Shown here: positions 49,012 to 60,717 of the stretch, one piece after another
Position numbering within the stretch: the stretch's first letter is position 1
How the letters are laid out: each line of letters opens with the position of its first letter
NCBI RefSeq assembly: GCF_013373065.1
Contig: NZ_JABXIN010000001.1
Location: forward strand, 1 to 64,000
Direction of reading: 5' to 3'
DNA from: Algoriphagus sp.
Lineage (GTDB): Bacteria; Bacteroidota; Bacteroidia; Cytophagales; Cyclobacteriaceae
DNA: 64,000 bases
Notes under the pieces: model-generated
Told to the model about the DNA's origin: nothing
Seen by the model: the letters and a program-made list of their open reading frames with translations, nothing else
Database searches by the model: none
Program-made: the position numbers and the translations under genes

Positions 49012-50754
49012 TCAGCAGGAAAAACTCTTGTCTTTGACGGTTTTTACACCGGGGTAAAGCATTTGTTCCCTTCCGGATCCCGTGCGGAAAACTGTAATCC
49101 CCTTCGCGCCTAGTTTCCAGGCTTTGAGATATATTTCTCCCACTTCTTCAGGGGTGGTAGTAGCAGGCAAATTGATGGTTTTTGAAACGGCATTATCCGT
49201 ATAGTTTTGAAAGGCAACTTGATGCTTGAGGTGCCAGATGGGATCAATTTCAGTTGCGGTCAATAGAATGGCTCTCACTTCCTCGCTCAATTCTTTACAG
49301 CCGGCACAGGATCCAGCATGAGTAATTTTTTCCAACAATTCATTGGTGAAAAGTCCTTTTTGTTTCAAATAAGTCAAAACTTGTGGCTGGACCGAAGGAA
49401 GCGTTTGCTTTCCTAATACATTTCTCCGCTCAAAGGCAAGGGCAAAAAGTGGCTCAATCGAGGACGAAGTATCAGCGATCAGCGAAATGGTACCGGTCGG
49501 TGCTATACTTGTCAATGTTGCATTTCGAATGGGAGTAGAAGGAGCAAAAACACTTTGATCCCAAGCTGGGAAACTCCCTCTTTTTTTCGCCAATTCCTGA
49601 GAAGCCTGATAGCTTCTTTCATTGATAAACTGCATCAATTCGGCCCCTAAATCCACCGCTTCCTGGCTTGCATATGGGATGCCTAATTGAATCAAAAAGT
49701 CCGCCCATCCCATTACTCCTAATCCAATTTTACGATTTGAAAGGGTTGCTTTTTTAATTTTTGCATTAGGGAAATGATTTACCTCAATTACATTATCCAA
49801 AAAGCGAATTGCCTGAGAGATAACTGCTCCCAGTTTTTCCCAGTCAGGTTGTTGGATCCCTTTTTCTTTTTTTAAGAAATGCGAGAGATTAATGGATCCC
49901 AAATTGCAAGATTCATAAGGTAATAATGGAACCTCCCCGCATGGGTTTGTGGCTTGAATCTCTCCTTGATTTGGAGTTGGATTTTTGGAATTAATTGTGT
50001 CTAAAAAAATAACTCCAGGATTTCCTGATTCCCATGCTCGAAATACCAATTCATCCCAAATTGCTTTTGGAGAAACTTGATTTAAAACCTGCCCAATGCG
50101 AGGATTTACCAAACTCCAAGGTTTGTTGGTCTCAAGATGATTCATGAAGCGATCCGAAATACCTACTGACAAGTTGAAATGCCTTACTCGGTTTTCATTG
50201 GATCCCAAGCGGATAAACTCGAAAATATCGGGATGATCGACATTTAGAATCCCCATGTTTGCCCCCAAGCGCTTCCCTCCTTGCTTGACATGATCACTGG
50301 AAAAATTAAAAAGCTCCAGAAATGAAACAGGACCTGAAGAAGTACCTCCATGCTTACTAACCCGATCTCCCTTAGGTCTAAGTTTTGAAAAATTAAAGCC
50401 GGTACCTCCACCTTTTTGCTGCACCAAAGCAGCCATTTTTAGGGTGTCAAAAATTCCACCCAAACTGTCCCGAATCGGTAAAACAAAACAGGCGCTCAAC
50501 TGTCCATATCCGGTTCCTGCATTCATCAACGTGGTTGAATTGGGTAAAAAGTCCAATTCGGACATCATTTTAAAAAATTGCTCTTCCCAATATTCTACTT
50601 CTGCTTTTCCTCCCCAGTTCAATTCGGCGCTGGCGACTTTCTTAGCAACCCGATGAAATAATTCTTCCGGAGATTCGACTACCTTTCCGGAATGATCCTG
50701 AACCAAGTATCGCTCCTCCAAAACTCTGATCGCATTTTCGCTGAGCTGCTGCAT
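49012..50754 (-). CDS. nrdJ: Adenosylcobalamin-dependent (class II) ribonucleoside-diphosphate reductase
   Basis: 580 aa; NSTTLMNAGTGYGQLSACFVLPI, QQKGGGTGFNFSKLRPKGD, NPCGEVPLLPYESCNLGSINL, SIAPTGTISLIADTSSSIEPLF. Confidence 0.93.
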   Translation of the reverse strand: MQQLSENAIRVLEERYLVQDHSGKVVESPEELFHRVAKKVASAELNWGGKAEVEYWEEQFFKMMSELDFLPNSTTLMNAGTGYGQLSACFVLPIRDSLGGIFDTLKMAALVQQKGGGTGFNFSKLRPKGDRVSKHGGTSSGPVSFLELFNFSSDHVKQGGKRLGANMGILNVDHPDIFEFIRLGSNENRVRHFNLSVGISDRFMNHLETNKPWSLVNPRIGQVLNQVSPKAIWDELVFRAWESGNPGVIFLDTINSKNPTPNQGEIQATNPCGEVPLLPYESCNLGSINLSHFLKKEKGIQQPDWEKLGAVISQAIRFLDNVIEVNHFPNAKIKKATLSNRKIGLGVMGWADFLIQLGIPYASQEAVDLGAELMQFINERSYQASQELAKKRGSFPAWDQSVFAPSTPIRNATLTSIAPTGTISLIADTSSSIEPLFALAFERRNVLGKQTLPSVQPQVLTYLKQKGLFTNELLEKITHAGSCAGCKELSEEVRAILLTATEIDPIWHLKHQVAFQNYTDNAVSKTINLPATTTPEEVGEIYLKAWKLGAKGITVFRTGSGREQMLYPGVKTVKDKSFSC

Positions 50755-50852
50755 GGGAAATAGAATTGCAATACTTGAATTTACCCATTTAGCATGGCTT
50801 TTCCTTTTTTGGAAAAAGAAAAAAGGAAGCTTAGCTCCCCTTTCTGACCTGA

Positions 50853-52991
<2,139 letters not shown>

Positions 52992-53095
52992 TTAATAAAT
53001 TTTCAATTTCAGAAAAGCTTTTTACCGGCAATGTTGCCGACCGAAATTAAAATTATTAGTTTTTACAGAATTTATTGTACGAAGAAATACAAATC

Positions 53096-54547
53096 ATGAA
53101 TCAATCAAACCCAAGATCCCTGCTCCTTTTATCAGCAATGTGGATTTTTTTGGCAGTCGGATGTCAAAACCCTGACACCAAATCCACTGAAGAAAATGTG
53201 AGCACTGCTTCCTCCGATGATTTATTAAAAGCTTATGTTCAAGCTCCCTCACCGGATTTTAGTTTTGAAATTGTTCATTCTGTCCCTGGAGAAAACTCTG
53301 ATTTTCATGTGCTGAAAATGTATTCACAGCGATGGCTTGCGGATAGTATCGTGGACGAAACCTTGTGGTGGCATTGGGTTTCGATAATCGTACCAAAAAA
53401 CAGTCCCTATCAAACAGGAATGATGTGGATAGGCGGAGGGAGCCGAGACACTGAAATGCCTGAAAAGCCATCCCCTCTACTGGAAGCCGCTGCAGCCCAG
53501 ACCAACTCCATTGTTGCTGAAATCCACAATGTTCCTTTTCAACCGTTGACCTTTGCGAATGATGAATTTGGAGAGCGCTATGAAGATGCAATCATCGCCT
53601 ATGGTTGGCGAAAATTCCTGGAAGGAGGGGCAAAGGATGAAGATGCGATTTGGTTAGCCAGATTCCCCATGACCAAAGCTGTGAAGTTGGCTATGGATGC
53701 CGTTCAGCAGGTAGCCAAAGAAAATTATAATAAAGACCTGAAGAACTTCTTTGTGGCTGGCGCTTCGAAGCGAGGTTGGACCACGTGGACTACTGCGGCT
53801 ACGGATGATCGGGTGATTGCCATGGCGCCAGTAGTAATTGATTTGTTGAATATTGAGCCGTCATTCATGCACCATTGGCGAAACTATGGCTTTTGGGCTC
53901 CAGCGGTGACTGATTATGTGCGGGAAGGTGTCATGAACTGGATGGGAACCCCTGAATTTGACAGAATGCTGGAACTTACCGAACCTTATTCCTTTGTCGA
54001 TGAACTGGATATCCCAAAACTTCTGATAAACGCCGCAGGGGATCAATTTTTCCAACCCGATAGCTGGGAGTTTTACTGGAATGACCTGAAAGGTGAAAAG
54101 CATATTCAATACGTTCCAAACTTTGGGCACGATTTAAGTGAATCCGATGCTTTACCCAATTTGATTTCCTTTTATAATTCTGTTTTGGAAAACACCGCTA
54201 GACCAGACTACAGCTGGAACGTGGAAGGAAACACAATCCATGTGAAGGTAAATCCTGAAAAAATGCCTATTTCCGTCAAATTATGGTCTGCCTACAACCC
54301 ACTTGCCCGGGACTTCAGAGTGGATGAATTTGGCCCGAATTGGGTAGCAGAAGAAATTCCTATGCCTGCCAGCGGAGAACTTTCAGTGAACATGCAAGAG
54401 CCTGAAGAAGGATTCCGAGGCTACTTTGTTGAATTGACATTTGCAGGAGAAACTCCTCTAAAAGTGACATCCGGAATAGAAATTCTACCTACCGACTATC
54501 CTTATGAGCCTTTTGAACCACAGCGGGTTGAAGCTGCAGTAAACTAA
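53096..54547 (+). CDS. PhoPQ-activated pathogenicity-related (PqaA-type) lipoprotein
   Basis: ATG at 53096 then lipobox WIFLAVGCQN; VAGASKRGWTTWTTAATDDRVIAMAPVVIDLLN. Confidence 0.88.
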   Translation: MNQSNPRSLLLLSAMWIFLAVGCQNPDTKSTEENVSTASSDDLLKAYVQAPSPDFSFEIVHSVPGENSDFHVLKMYSQRWLADSIVDETLWWHWVSIIVPKNSPYQTGMMWIGGGSRDTEMPEKPSPLLEAAAAQTNSIVAEIHNVPFQPLTFANDEFGERYEDAIIAYGWRKFLEGGAKDEDAIWLARFPMTKAVKLAMDAVQQVAKENYNKDLKNFFVAGASKRGWTTWTTAATDDRVIAMAPVVIDLLNIEPSFMHHWRNYGFWAPAVTDYVREGVMNWMGTPEFDRMLELTEPYSFVDELDIPKLLINAAGDQFFQPDSWEFYWNDLKGEKHIQYVPNFGHDLSESDALPNLISFYNSVLENTARPDYSWNVEGNTIHVKVNPEKMPISVKLWSAYNPLARDFRVDEFGPNWVAEEIPMPASGELSVNMQEPEEGFRGYFVELTFAGETPLKVTSGIEILPTDYPYEPFEPQRVEAAVN

Positions 54548-54558
54548 ACTCAGATGAA

Positions 54559-55758
54559 ATGAAGGCACGCTGGAAATTATTGGCACTCGGTATTTTAATT
54601 TCATTTAATACAACCATGGCCCAATCTCAGATAAACTACGACGAAAGTAAGGTTCCACCCCTACATCTGCCTTCTCTATTCATCAGTGAAAAAGGTGAAA
54701 TCATCACATCAAAAGAGGACTGGGAAAATATCCGAAAACCAGAGATTTTCAGGCTTTTCAAAGGTGAGGTTTATGGTCAAATCCCAAAAGATTTAGATGA
54801 AGTAAGTTTTGAAGTTTCCAAAATCCCAAATCATCAATTTGACTCAATCGCGTATCTAGAGGAGGTTGATATTAAAATCATGCGAGGTGAAAAAAGTCAC
54901 ACCATGAGACTGAATGTATTTTTACCCAAAAACATCAATGGACCTTTTCCCATCATTTTGCTCATCAACCATCGTCAAAAATCAGAAGACGGTTCTTTGG
55001 CAGAAAAAGGCTATTGGCCCGTGGCAGAATTGATTCAAAGAGGATTTGCAACAGCCTCTTTTCACGCAGAGACCGTAGCACCTGATGATAAAGTAAGGTT
55101 TACCGAAGGAGTCTTGACTAATCTTTACCCTGAGCAATTGGATCAAAAAGATGGACTCAAAGCCCTTGGTGCATGGGGATGGGGAGCCATGAGAGCTATG
55201 GATTATTTTGAGCAGCATAAAACTATCAATGCGGAAAAATCTGTTTTGGTAGGACATTCCCGGTCTGGAAAATCTGCCCTTTGGACATCTGCTAACGACC
55301 CTCGCTGGGCGATCACTTATGCAAACGAATCGGGTTGTGGCGGAGCAGCTCTTTCAAAAAGAAAATTTGGGGAAACAGTTGAAGTCATCAATAAAAACTT
55401 CCCACATTGGTTTGCCGAAAATTTCAAAAAATACAATGGCTCTGAAGACTCATTACCTCTCGATCAGCACATGCTTCCAGCTTTGATTGCCCCAAGAGCT
55501 GTCTATTTTGCAAGCTCCAAAGATGATCAATGGGCAGATCCCAAAGGTGAATATCTCAGCTTGCAGATAGGAAGTCAGGTATTTTCTCAAATTTATGACC
55601 AAGAGAGTCCATTTAAAACTTCATTTGAAGAACTCAAAGGCCCTATCCATTCCGAAAATCTAGGATATCACATTAGGGAAGGAGAACATGGCCTTACTTG
55701 GGAGGATTGGAGTATTTTCCTGGAGTTTGTCAAAAAAGCCTTTTACCATTTTAGATAA
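54559..55758 (+). CDS. CE15-like (glucuronoyl) carbohydrate esterase
   Basis: 399 aa; signal peptide; VLVGHSRSGKSALWTSANDPRWAITYANESGCGGAALSKRKFGE; GEHGLTWEDW. Confidence 0.82.
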   Translation: MKARWKLLALGILISFNTTMAQSQINYDESKVPPLHLPSLFISEKGEIITSKEDWENIRKPEIFRLFKGEVYGQIPKDLDEVSFEVSKIPNHQFDSIAYLEEVDIKIMRGEKSHTMRLNVFLPKNINGPFPIILLINHRQKSEDGSLAEKGYWPVAELIQRGFATASFHAETVAPDDKVRFTEGVLTNLYPEQLDQKDGLKALGAWGWGAMRAMDYFEQHKTINAEKSVLVGHSRSGKSALWTSANDPRWAITYANESGCGGAALSKRKFGETVEVINKNFPHWFAENFKKYNGSEDSLPLDQHMLPALIAPRAVYFASSKDDQWADPKGEYLSLQIGSQVFSQIYDQESPFKTSFEELKGPIHSENLGYHIREGEHGLTWEDWSIFLEFVKKAFYHFR

Positions 55759-55905
55759 CTATCACGAAAAGATCAGACCTTTTTCCCTCTCAAATTCAAA
55801 AAAGCTTTCATATACCATTTAAATTATAAAATTTTAGAATTTGAGCAGGAGCAATTATCTTAAGAATTCAATCAAAATGACTCTTAAACCCTAATAACAT
55901 TACTA

Positions 55906-57372
55906 ATGAAAAAACCCGAAAATCCCAATTCTGGACAATCCAGAAGAGAGTTCATAAAGAATGCAGCCATTGCATCTTCCTTTTTTATTGTACCACGAAA
56001 TGTCCTTGGAGGTGTAGGCTTCATAGCTCCATCTGATCAACTCGTGCTTGCAGCAATTGGCGCAGGAGGAAAAGGCGCAAGCGACATTGAGCTAGCCTCT
56101 GTAGGAGGGAGAGAGCGGGTAGCCGCACTTTGTGACGTTGATTTTTCCGGTTCAGCCAAGCGGTCTGTCGAGCGATTCCCAAGCGCCAAACTGTATGCTG
56201 ATTACCGTGAGATGTTAGACAAAGAAAAAGACATCGATGCAGTAACTATTTCAACTCCTGACCATGTCCATGGTCCTGCTGCTAAATACGCAATGGAACG
56301 AGGCAAGCACGTCTATGTCCAAAAACCAATGACCCATAATATTTGGGAAGCTCGAATGCTGACCGAAATGGCCCGTTCCCAGAAAGTAGTCACTCAAATG
56401 GGAAACCAAGGTGGTTCAAACCCGCTCTTGAAGTTGGTTCAGCAATGGATTGACGAAGATCGAATCGGCCCCGTTTCCAAAGTTCAAATCTGGACCAACC
56501 GCCCTGTATGGCCTCAAGGAGGCGCCTTCCCAAAAGCTGATCCAAGCTCCAAACCAGATGCCCTTGAGTGGGACCTTTGGTTAGGACCTGCTCCTGAAAT
56601 TCCATTTACCCCAAACCTCCACCCATTCAACTGGAGAGGATGGTGGGATTATGGAACGGGAGCTCTGGGAGATGTGGGCTGCCACTTGATTGACATCCCA
56701 TTCCGAACTTTAGGTCTTCATTATCCAAAAGATGCAGAATGTAGTGTAGGATCTGTCTTCAGTCAAATGTGGACTCCGGATTACCACCCGGAAGGTTGTC
56801 CAGCATCCTCCTTCATCACTTTGCATTTTGATGCGACTACCAAGAGCAAGTCCCCTATCGAAATGACTTGGATGGATGGCGGTATCCGACCTTCTCATCC
56901 GGACATCATTCCGGCGAATGACGATATCGGTGGAGCTAATTCTGCCAATGGAGTTTTGATCATCGGAGAAAAAGGAATTATTTCTACCAATATCAATGAC
57001 TCTTCACCGCTCATGCCAAAACTCTATCTAAATGATGGAACGAAAGAAGAAGGCCCACAAAGTGAGGAAGGATTTGAGCGTGAATACGGACATCAGCGAC
57101 TTTGGGTAGAAGCTTGCAAGGCTGGATTCAACTCACCGGAACATCAAGGTTTAACTTCCTCCTTTGATTATGCTGGCCCTATGACGGAAACGGTATTGAT
57201 GGGAAATCTTGCTATTCGAAGCTACATGCTTCGTCGTGAGAATAGCAGAGGTCAACAAGAGTTCTTTGCACGGAAAAAACTCCTTTGGGATGGTGAAAAC
57301 ATGCGAATCACCAACCTGGAAGAAGCCAACCAATTTGTAGGTAGACAATACCGACAAGGATTTGAGGTTTAG
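55906..57372 (+). CDS. Gfo/Idh/MocA family oxidoreductase with Tat-type signal
   Basis: 488 aa; SRREFIKNAAIASSFFIV; VTISTPDHVHGPAAKYAMERGKHVYVQKPMTHN. Confidence 0.92.
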   Translation: MKKPENPNSGQSRREFIKNAAIASSFFIVPRNVLGGVGFIAPSDQLVLAAIGAGGKGASDIELASVGGRERVAALCDVDFSGSAKRSVERFPSAKLYADYREMLDKEKDIDAVTISTPDHVHGPAAKYAMERGKHVYVQKPMTHNIWEARMLTEMARSQKVVTQMGNQGGSNPLLKLVQQWIDEDRIGPVSKVQIWTNRPVWPQGGAFPKADPSSKPDALEWDLWLGPAPEIPFTPNLHPFNWRGWWDYGTGALGDVGCHLIDIPFRTLGLHYPKDAECSVGSVFSQMWTPDYHPEGCPASSFITLHFDATTKSKSPIEMTWMDGGIRPSHPDIIPANDDIGGANSANGVLIIGEKGIISTNINDSSPLMPKLYLNDGTKEEGPQSEEGFEREYGHQRLWVEACKAGFNSPEHQGLTSSFDYAGPMTETVLMGNLAIRSYMLRRENSRGQQEFFARKKLLWDGENMRITNLEEANQFVGRQYRQGFEV

Positions 57373-57396
57373 GGCTATTTTGTTGAATTAAAAGTG

Positions 57397-57436
57397 GAAA
57401 TGATCATGCGATTACCGTATGATCATTTCTTTTTTC
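57397..57436 (+). terminator. Intrinsic terminator
   Basis: GAAATGATCAT-gcgattaccgt-ATGATCATTTCTTTTTT. Confidence 0.8.
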
Positions 57437-57472
57437 AGGGCTTAGGATTAATTTTCAAGAAATTAAAAATCT

Positions 57473-58510
57473 ATGAAAGCCCTTTTGGTAGAGGAGTTCA
57501 AAAAAAGCCCGAGAATCGCATCCGTTGCTGATCCAGAATGTCCGGAGGACGGCGTAATTCTAAAAGTCAAAGCGACGGGATTATGCCGTAGTGACTGGCA
57601 TGGCTGGATGGGACATGATTCAGACATTCATTTGCCCCATGTCCCCGGACATGAATTCGCAGGAGAAATCGTGGAGCTTGGGATAGCTGTGAAAAATTGG
57701 AAAATCGGTGACCGGGTGACCGTTCCTTTTGTCTGCGCTTGTGGGACCTGCCCCACTTGCCAAAGTGGAAATCAGCAAATCTGTGACAATCAATTTCAGC
57801 CGGGGTTTACCCATTGGGGTTCCTTTGCCGAATATGTGGCCGTTTTCCGGGCAGATATCAATTTGGTTGCCTTACCCGATTCCGTAGGTTTTGAAGCTGC
57901 TGCCAGTTTAGGCTGTCGATTTGCCACTTCCTTTCGTGGTATTGTTTCTCAGGGTCAAGTCAAAGGTGGGGAATGGGTTGCCATTCATGGCTGCGGTGGT
58001 GTTGGCCTTTCGGCTATTATGATTGCATCCGCTTTGGGAGCTCAGGTAATCGCCGTGGATATTTCCGAAGAAAAATTAAAACTGGCCAAAGCTGCAGGAG
58101 CAACTTTTTTGCTAAATGGGCTAACTGGTGATATTCCTTCGCAAATTCTGGAACTCGCCAAAGGTGGCGTACATGTATCAATGGATGCGCTGGGAAGTCG
58201 AGTTACTTGCTACAATTCCATTGCAAGCTTGCGAAAAAGGGGGAAACATATTCAGGTAGGATTGATGGCTGGGTCCGAAGCGAATCCTCCTATCCCCATG
58301 CATCTGGTTATTGCCAAGGAATTGGAGATTCTCGGAAGCCATGGCATGCAAGCTTTCGCATATCAAGAGTTGATGCAAATGATTTTGCAGGGTAAATTGA
58401 ATCCGGAAAAATTGATTGGGAAGAGCATAAGTCTGGAAGAGGCTGCTATTGAACTTCCTCGAATGGATGAATTTCGTGACTCAGGCATGTCTATGATTAA
58501 TCGATTTTAA
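57473..58510 (+). CDS. Zinc-dependent alcohol dehydrogenase (MDR family)
   Basis: 345 aa; GLCRSDWHGWMGHD, HVPGHEFAGEIVELG, CACGTCPTCQSGNQQIC structural zinc site. Confidence 0.93.
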   Translation: MKALLVEEFKKSPRIASVADPECPEDGVILKVKATGLCRSDWHGWMGHDSDIHLPHVPGHEFAGEIVELGIAVKNWKIGDRVTVPFVCACGTCPTCQSGNQQICDNQFQPGFTHWGSFAEYVAVFRADINLVALPDSVGFEAAASLGCRFATSFRGIVSQGQVKGGEWVAIHGCGGVGLSAIMIASALGAQVIAVDISEEKLKLAKAAGATFLLNGLTGDIPSQILELAKGGVHVSMDALGSRVTCYNSIASLRKRGKHIQVGLMAGSEANPPIPMHLVIAKELEILGSHGMQAFAYQELMQMILQGKLNPEKLIGKSISLEEAAIELPRMDEFRDSGMSMINRF

Positions 58511-58528
58511 CCAAAAAAGAAAAGCACA

Positions 58529-58729
58529 ATGAGCAGAAAAAAACGTTGGTTTATTCAATCAGTATCCGGTTTGCTTTTGACCGGAACCGGGCTCTCCATG
58601 TGTATTGACGCAGGATTGAACAAGCTAGCTGGAGATCCTTGGTTTTGGTACGGAACCATAGGATTAATCGTTTTTCAAGGTGGATTAAGTTTAGTAATTG
58701 ATGGGGTAAGATTTCGCTCCTCGAATTAA
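58529..58729 (+). CDS. Small membrane protein
   Basis: 66 aa with two hydrophobic segments; 18 bp after the upstream stop. Confidence 0.65.
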   Translation: MSRKKRWFIQSVSGLLLTGTGLSMCIDAGLNKLAGDPWFWYGTIGLIVFQGGLSLVIDGVRFRSSN

Positions 58730-58793
58730 TCTTTTTTTGAAAAATTTAGTCTAACTAGCATAAAACATCTATCCCCCAGCAAATCTTAAAACT

Positions 58794-59300
58794 ATGTTGA
58801 AAAAAATCACGATCGGAATTGTTTTGGTTTTGATTGCCATTCAATTCATTCCGGCAGAAAAGAACGAGTCTAACGATCAGACCTTTGACATTAGCAAAAG
58901 CTATGACTTGCCTGATCAAGTAGCCACTATCATGAAAGGAGCTTGCAACGATTGCCATACGAATCTGACACGCTATCCATGGTATTCGAATATTCAGCCA
59001 GTAAAATATTTTTTGGCAGACCATGTGAATGATGGTAAAAGGCATTTGAACTTTTCCGAATTCACCAATCTTCCTCTTGCTGTGCAAAACCACAAGTTTG
59101 AAGAAGTAATAGAAATGGTAGAAGAGAAAGAAATGCCTTTGGAGTCCTACACTTATTTTGGACTTCATCCTGAGGCAAATCTAAGTGGGGAGGAAAGAGC
59201 GCTACTTATTAATTGGGCGAAAGAGCAAATGGCCTACATAGCGGCTACTTATCCTGCCGACAGTTTGGTGATGAAGCGAAGAACGCCTCCTAGTCAATAA
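58794..59300 (+). CDS. Heme-binding domain protein (c-type motif)
   Basis: 168 aa; N-terminal anchor and MKGACNDCHTNLTRYPWYSNIQPVKYFLADHVNDGKRHLNFSEF (CxxCH). Confidence 0.87.
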   Translation: MLKKITIGIVLVLIAIQFIPAEKNESNDQTFDISKSYDLPDQVATIMKGACNDCHTNLTRYPWYSNIQPVKYFLADHVNDGKRHLNFSEFTNLPLAVQNHKFEEVIEMVEEKEMPLESYTYFGLHPEANLSGEERALLINWAKEQMAYIAATYPADSLVMKRRTPPSQ

Positions 59301-59307
59301 AAGAAGA

Positions 59308-59337
59308 AAAATGGCCCAAATCCAATGGGTCATTTTT
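59308..59337 (+). terminator. Terminator-like hairpin
   Basis: AAAATGGCCCA-aatcca-TGGGTCATTTTTATT. Confidence 0.6.
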
Positions 59338-59348
59338 ATTTTAAGCCT

Positions 59349-60350
59349 ATGAAAAAAATTAAAGAGGATGAAGTCCGCTGGGGAATCTTGGGTGTTGGCG
59401 ATGTCTGCGAAGTCAAATCGGCACCTGCTATGAATTTGGTGCCCCACAGTCGATTGGTAGCCGTCATGCGAAGAAATGAGGAAAAAGTGAAAGACTATGC
59501 CCAACGTCATGGAATTCCCAAATGGTACACCGACGCAAAATCTTTAATTGAGGATCCCGAGGTCAATGCTATTTATATTGCTACACCTCCCTACATGCAT
59601 CTCCCCTATACAGAAATGGCAGCGCAAGCAGGAAAGCCTGTATATGTAGAAAAACCGATGGCGCGAACCTATGCAGAATGCCAGGCTATGGTTGAAGTCT
59701 GCGAGAAAGCCCAAGTTCCGCTATATGTAGCCTATTATCGAAGAGCCCTTCCCCATTTTGTTAAAATCAAAGAACTCTTAAATAAAGGTGAAATCGGAAT
59801 CATTCGATCAGTTCATATCCAAATGCGACAAGAGGCCGAGCCTGAAATAATCGCCAAACTGGAAAACAATTGGCGGGTAATTCCTGAGATCGCAGGAGGA
59901 GGGTATTTTTATGATTTGGCCTCCCATCAACTGGATTTGCTTCAATTCTTTTTTGGGAAAATTACGCAGGCTCATGGCTTTTGTACCAACCAAGCCAACT
60001 TATATCCGGCAGAAGATATGGTTGCAGGAAGTTATGTCTTCGAAAATGGTGTCTTGGGAACGGGAAATTGGTGTTTCACAAGTGCCAAAGAAACGCAAGT
60101 TGATCGGATTACCATTGAAGGCAATAAGGGACAGATTTCATTTGAAACTTTTGGAAAGGGTGAATTTACCCTGCTTCGTGACGGAGAGGAACCCAAACAT
60201 TTTCACCTTGAATTACCCAAACATATCCAACAGCCCCTGATTCAAAAAATCGTTGATGACCTATTGGGAAAAGACACCGCTCCAAGTACAGGAGTAAGTG
60301 CCGCCCGGACCAATTGGGCCTTGGAAAAACTGACTCAAGAGAAGGTTTAG
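59349..60350 (+). CDS. Gfo/Idh/MocA family oxidoreductase
   Basis: ATG at 59349 (ORF track starts at 59325, within the hairpin); WGILGVGDVCEVKSAPA, IYIATPPYMHLPYTEMAAQAGKPVYVEKPMARTY. Confidence 0.9.
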   Translation: MKKIKEDEVRWGILGVGDVCEVKSAPAMNLVPHSRLVAVMRRNEEKVKDYAQRHGIPKWYTDAKSLIEDPEVNAIYIATPPYMHLPYTEMAAQAGKPVYVEKPMARTYAECQAMVEVCEKAQVPLYVAYYRRALPHFVKIKELLNKGEIGIIRSVHIQMRQEAEPEIIAKLENNWRVIPEIAGGGYFYDLASHQLDLLQFFFGKITQAHGFCTNQANLYPAEDMVAGSYVFENGVLGTGNWCFTSAKETQVDRITIEGNKGQISFETFGKGEFTLLRDGEEPKHFHLELPKHIQQPLIQKIVDDLLGKDTAPSTGVSAARTNWALEKLTQEKV

Positions 60351-60717
60351 AAAAATTTTAAGAAAAAATTAAGAAAAATGAATACACCCAAAATCAAGGC
60401 TTTTCCGTTAAGTTTTTAGCGTAATAGATTATCCCTTTCTAGATTTTTTAGAATCGTTATTATTTAATTAATTAAATTTTTTATTAAAGTTAAGATAAAA
60501 ACAGTTTTATTTTTTATTTATAAAAACATACATCCAAACCTTTATTGATTTTTTTACGAATAAAAACTCACAATCAGATTGATTTTCATGAAGGTTTGAA
60601 AATTGGCTTGATTTTGGATTTAGTATGCATGCATCCTTTTCTAGAAAAATTGCATCTAGAAATTAGAAGCAACCACTAAACCTGCCCCAATTATTTGTCA
60701 ACCTAAACCAACACACC

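Noticed and set aside
50755-50852. Cobalamin riboswitch upstream of nrdJ
   Set aside because: The gap is only ~100 bp and no B12-box or riboswitch-like structure was recognised; an imperfect A/T-rich hairpin near 50801-50828 lacks a convincing terminator tail.
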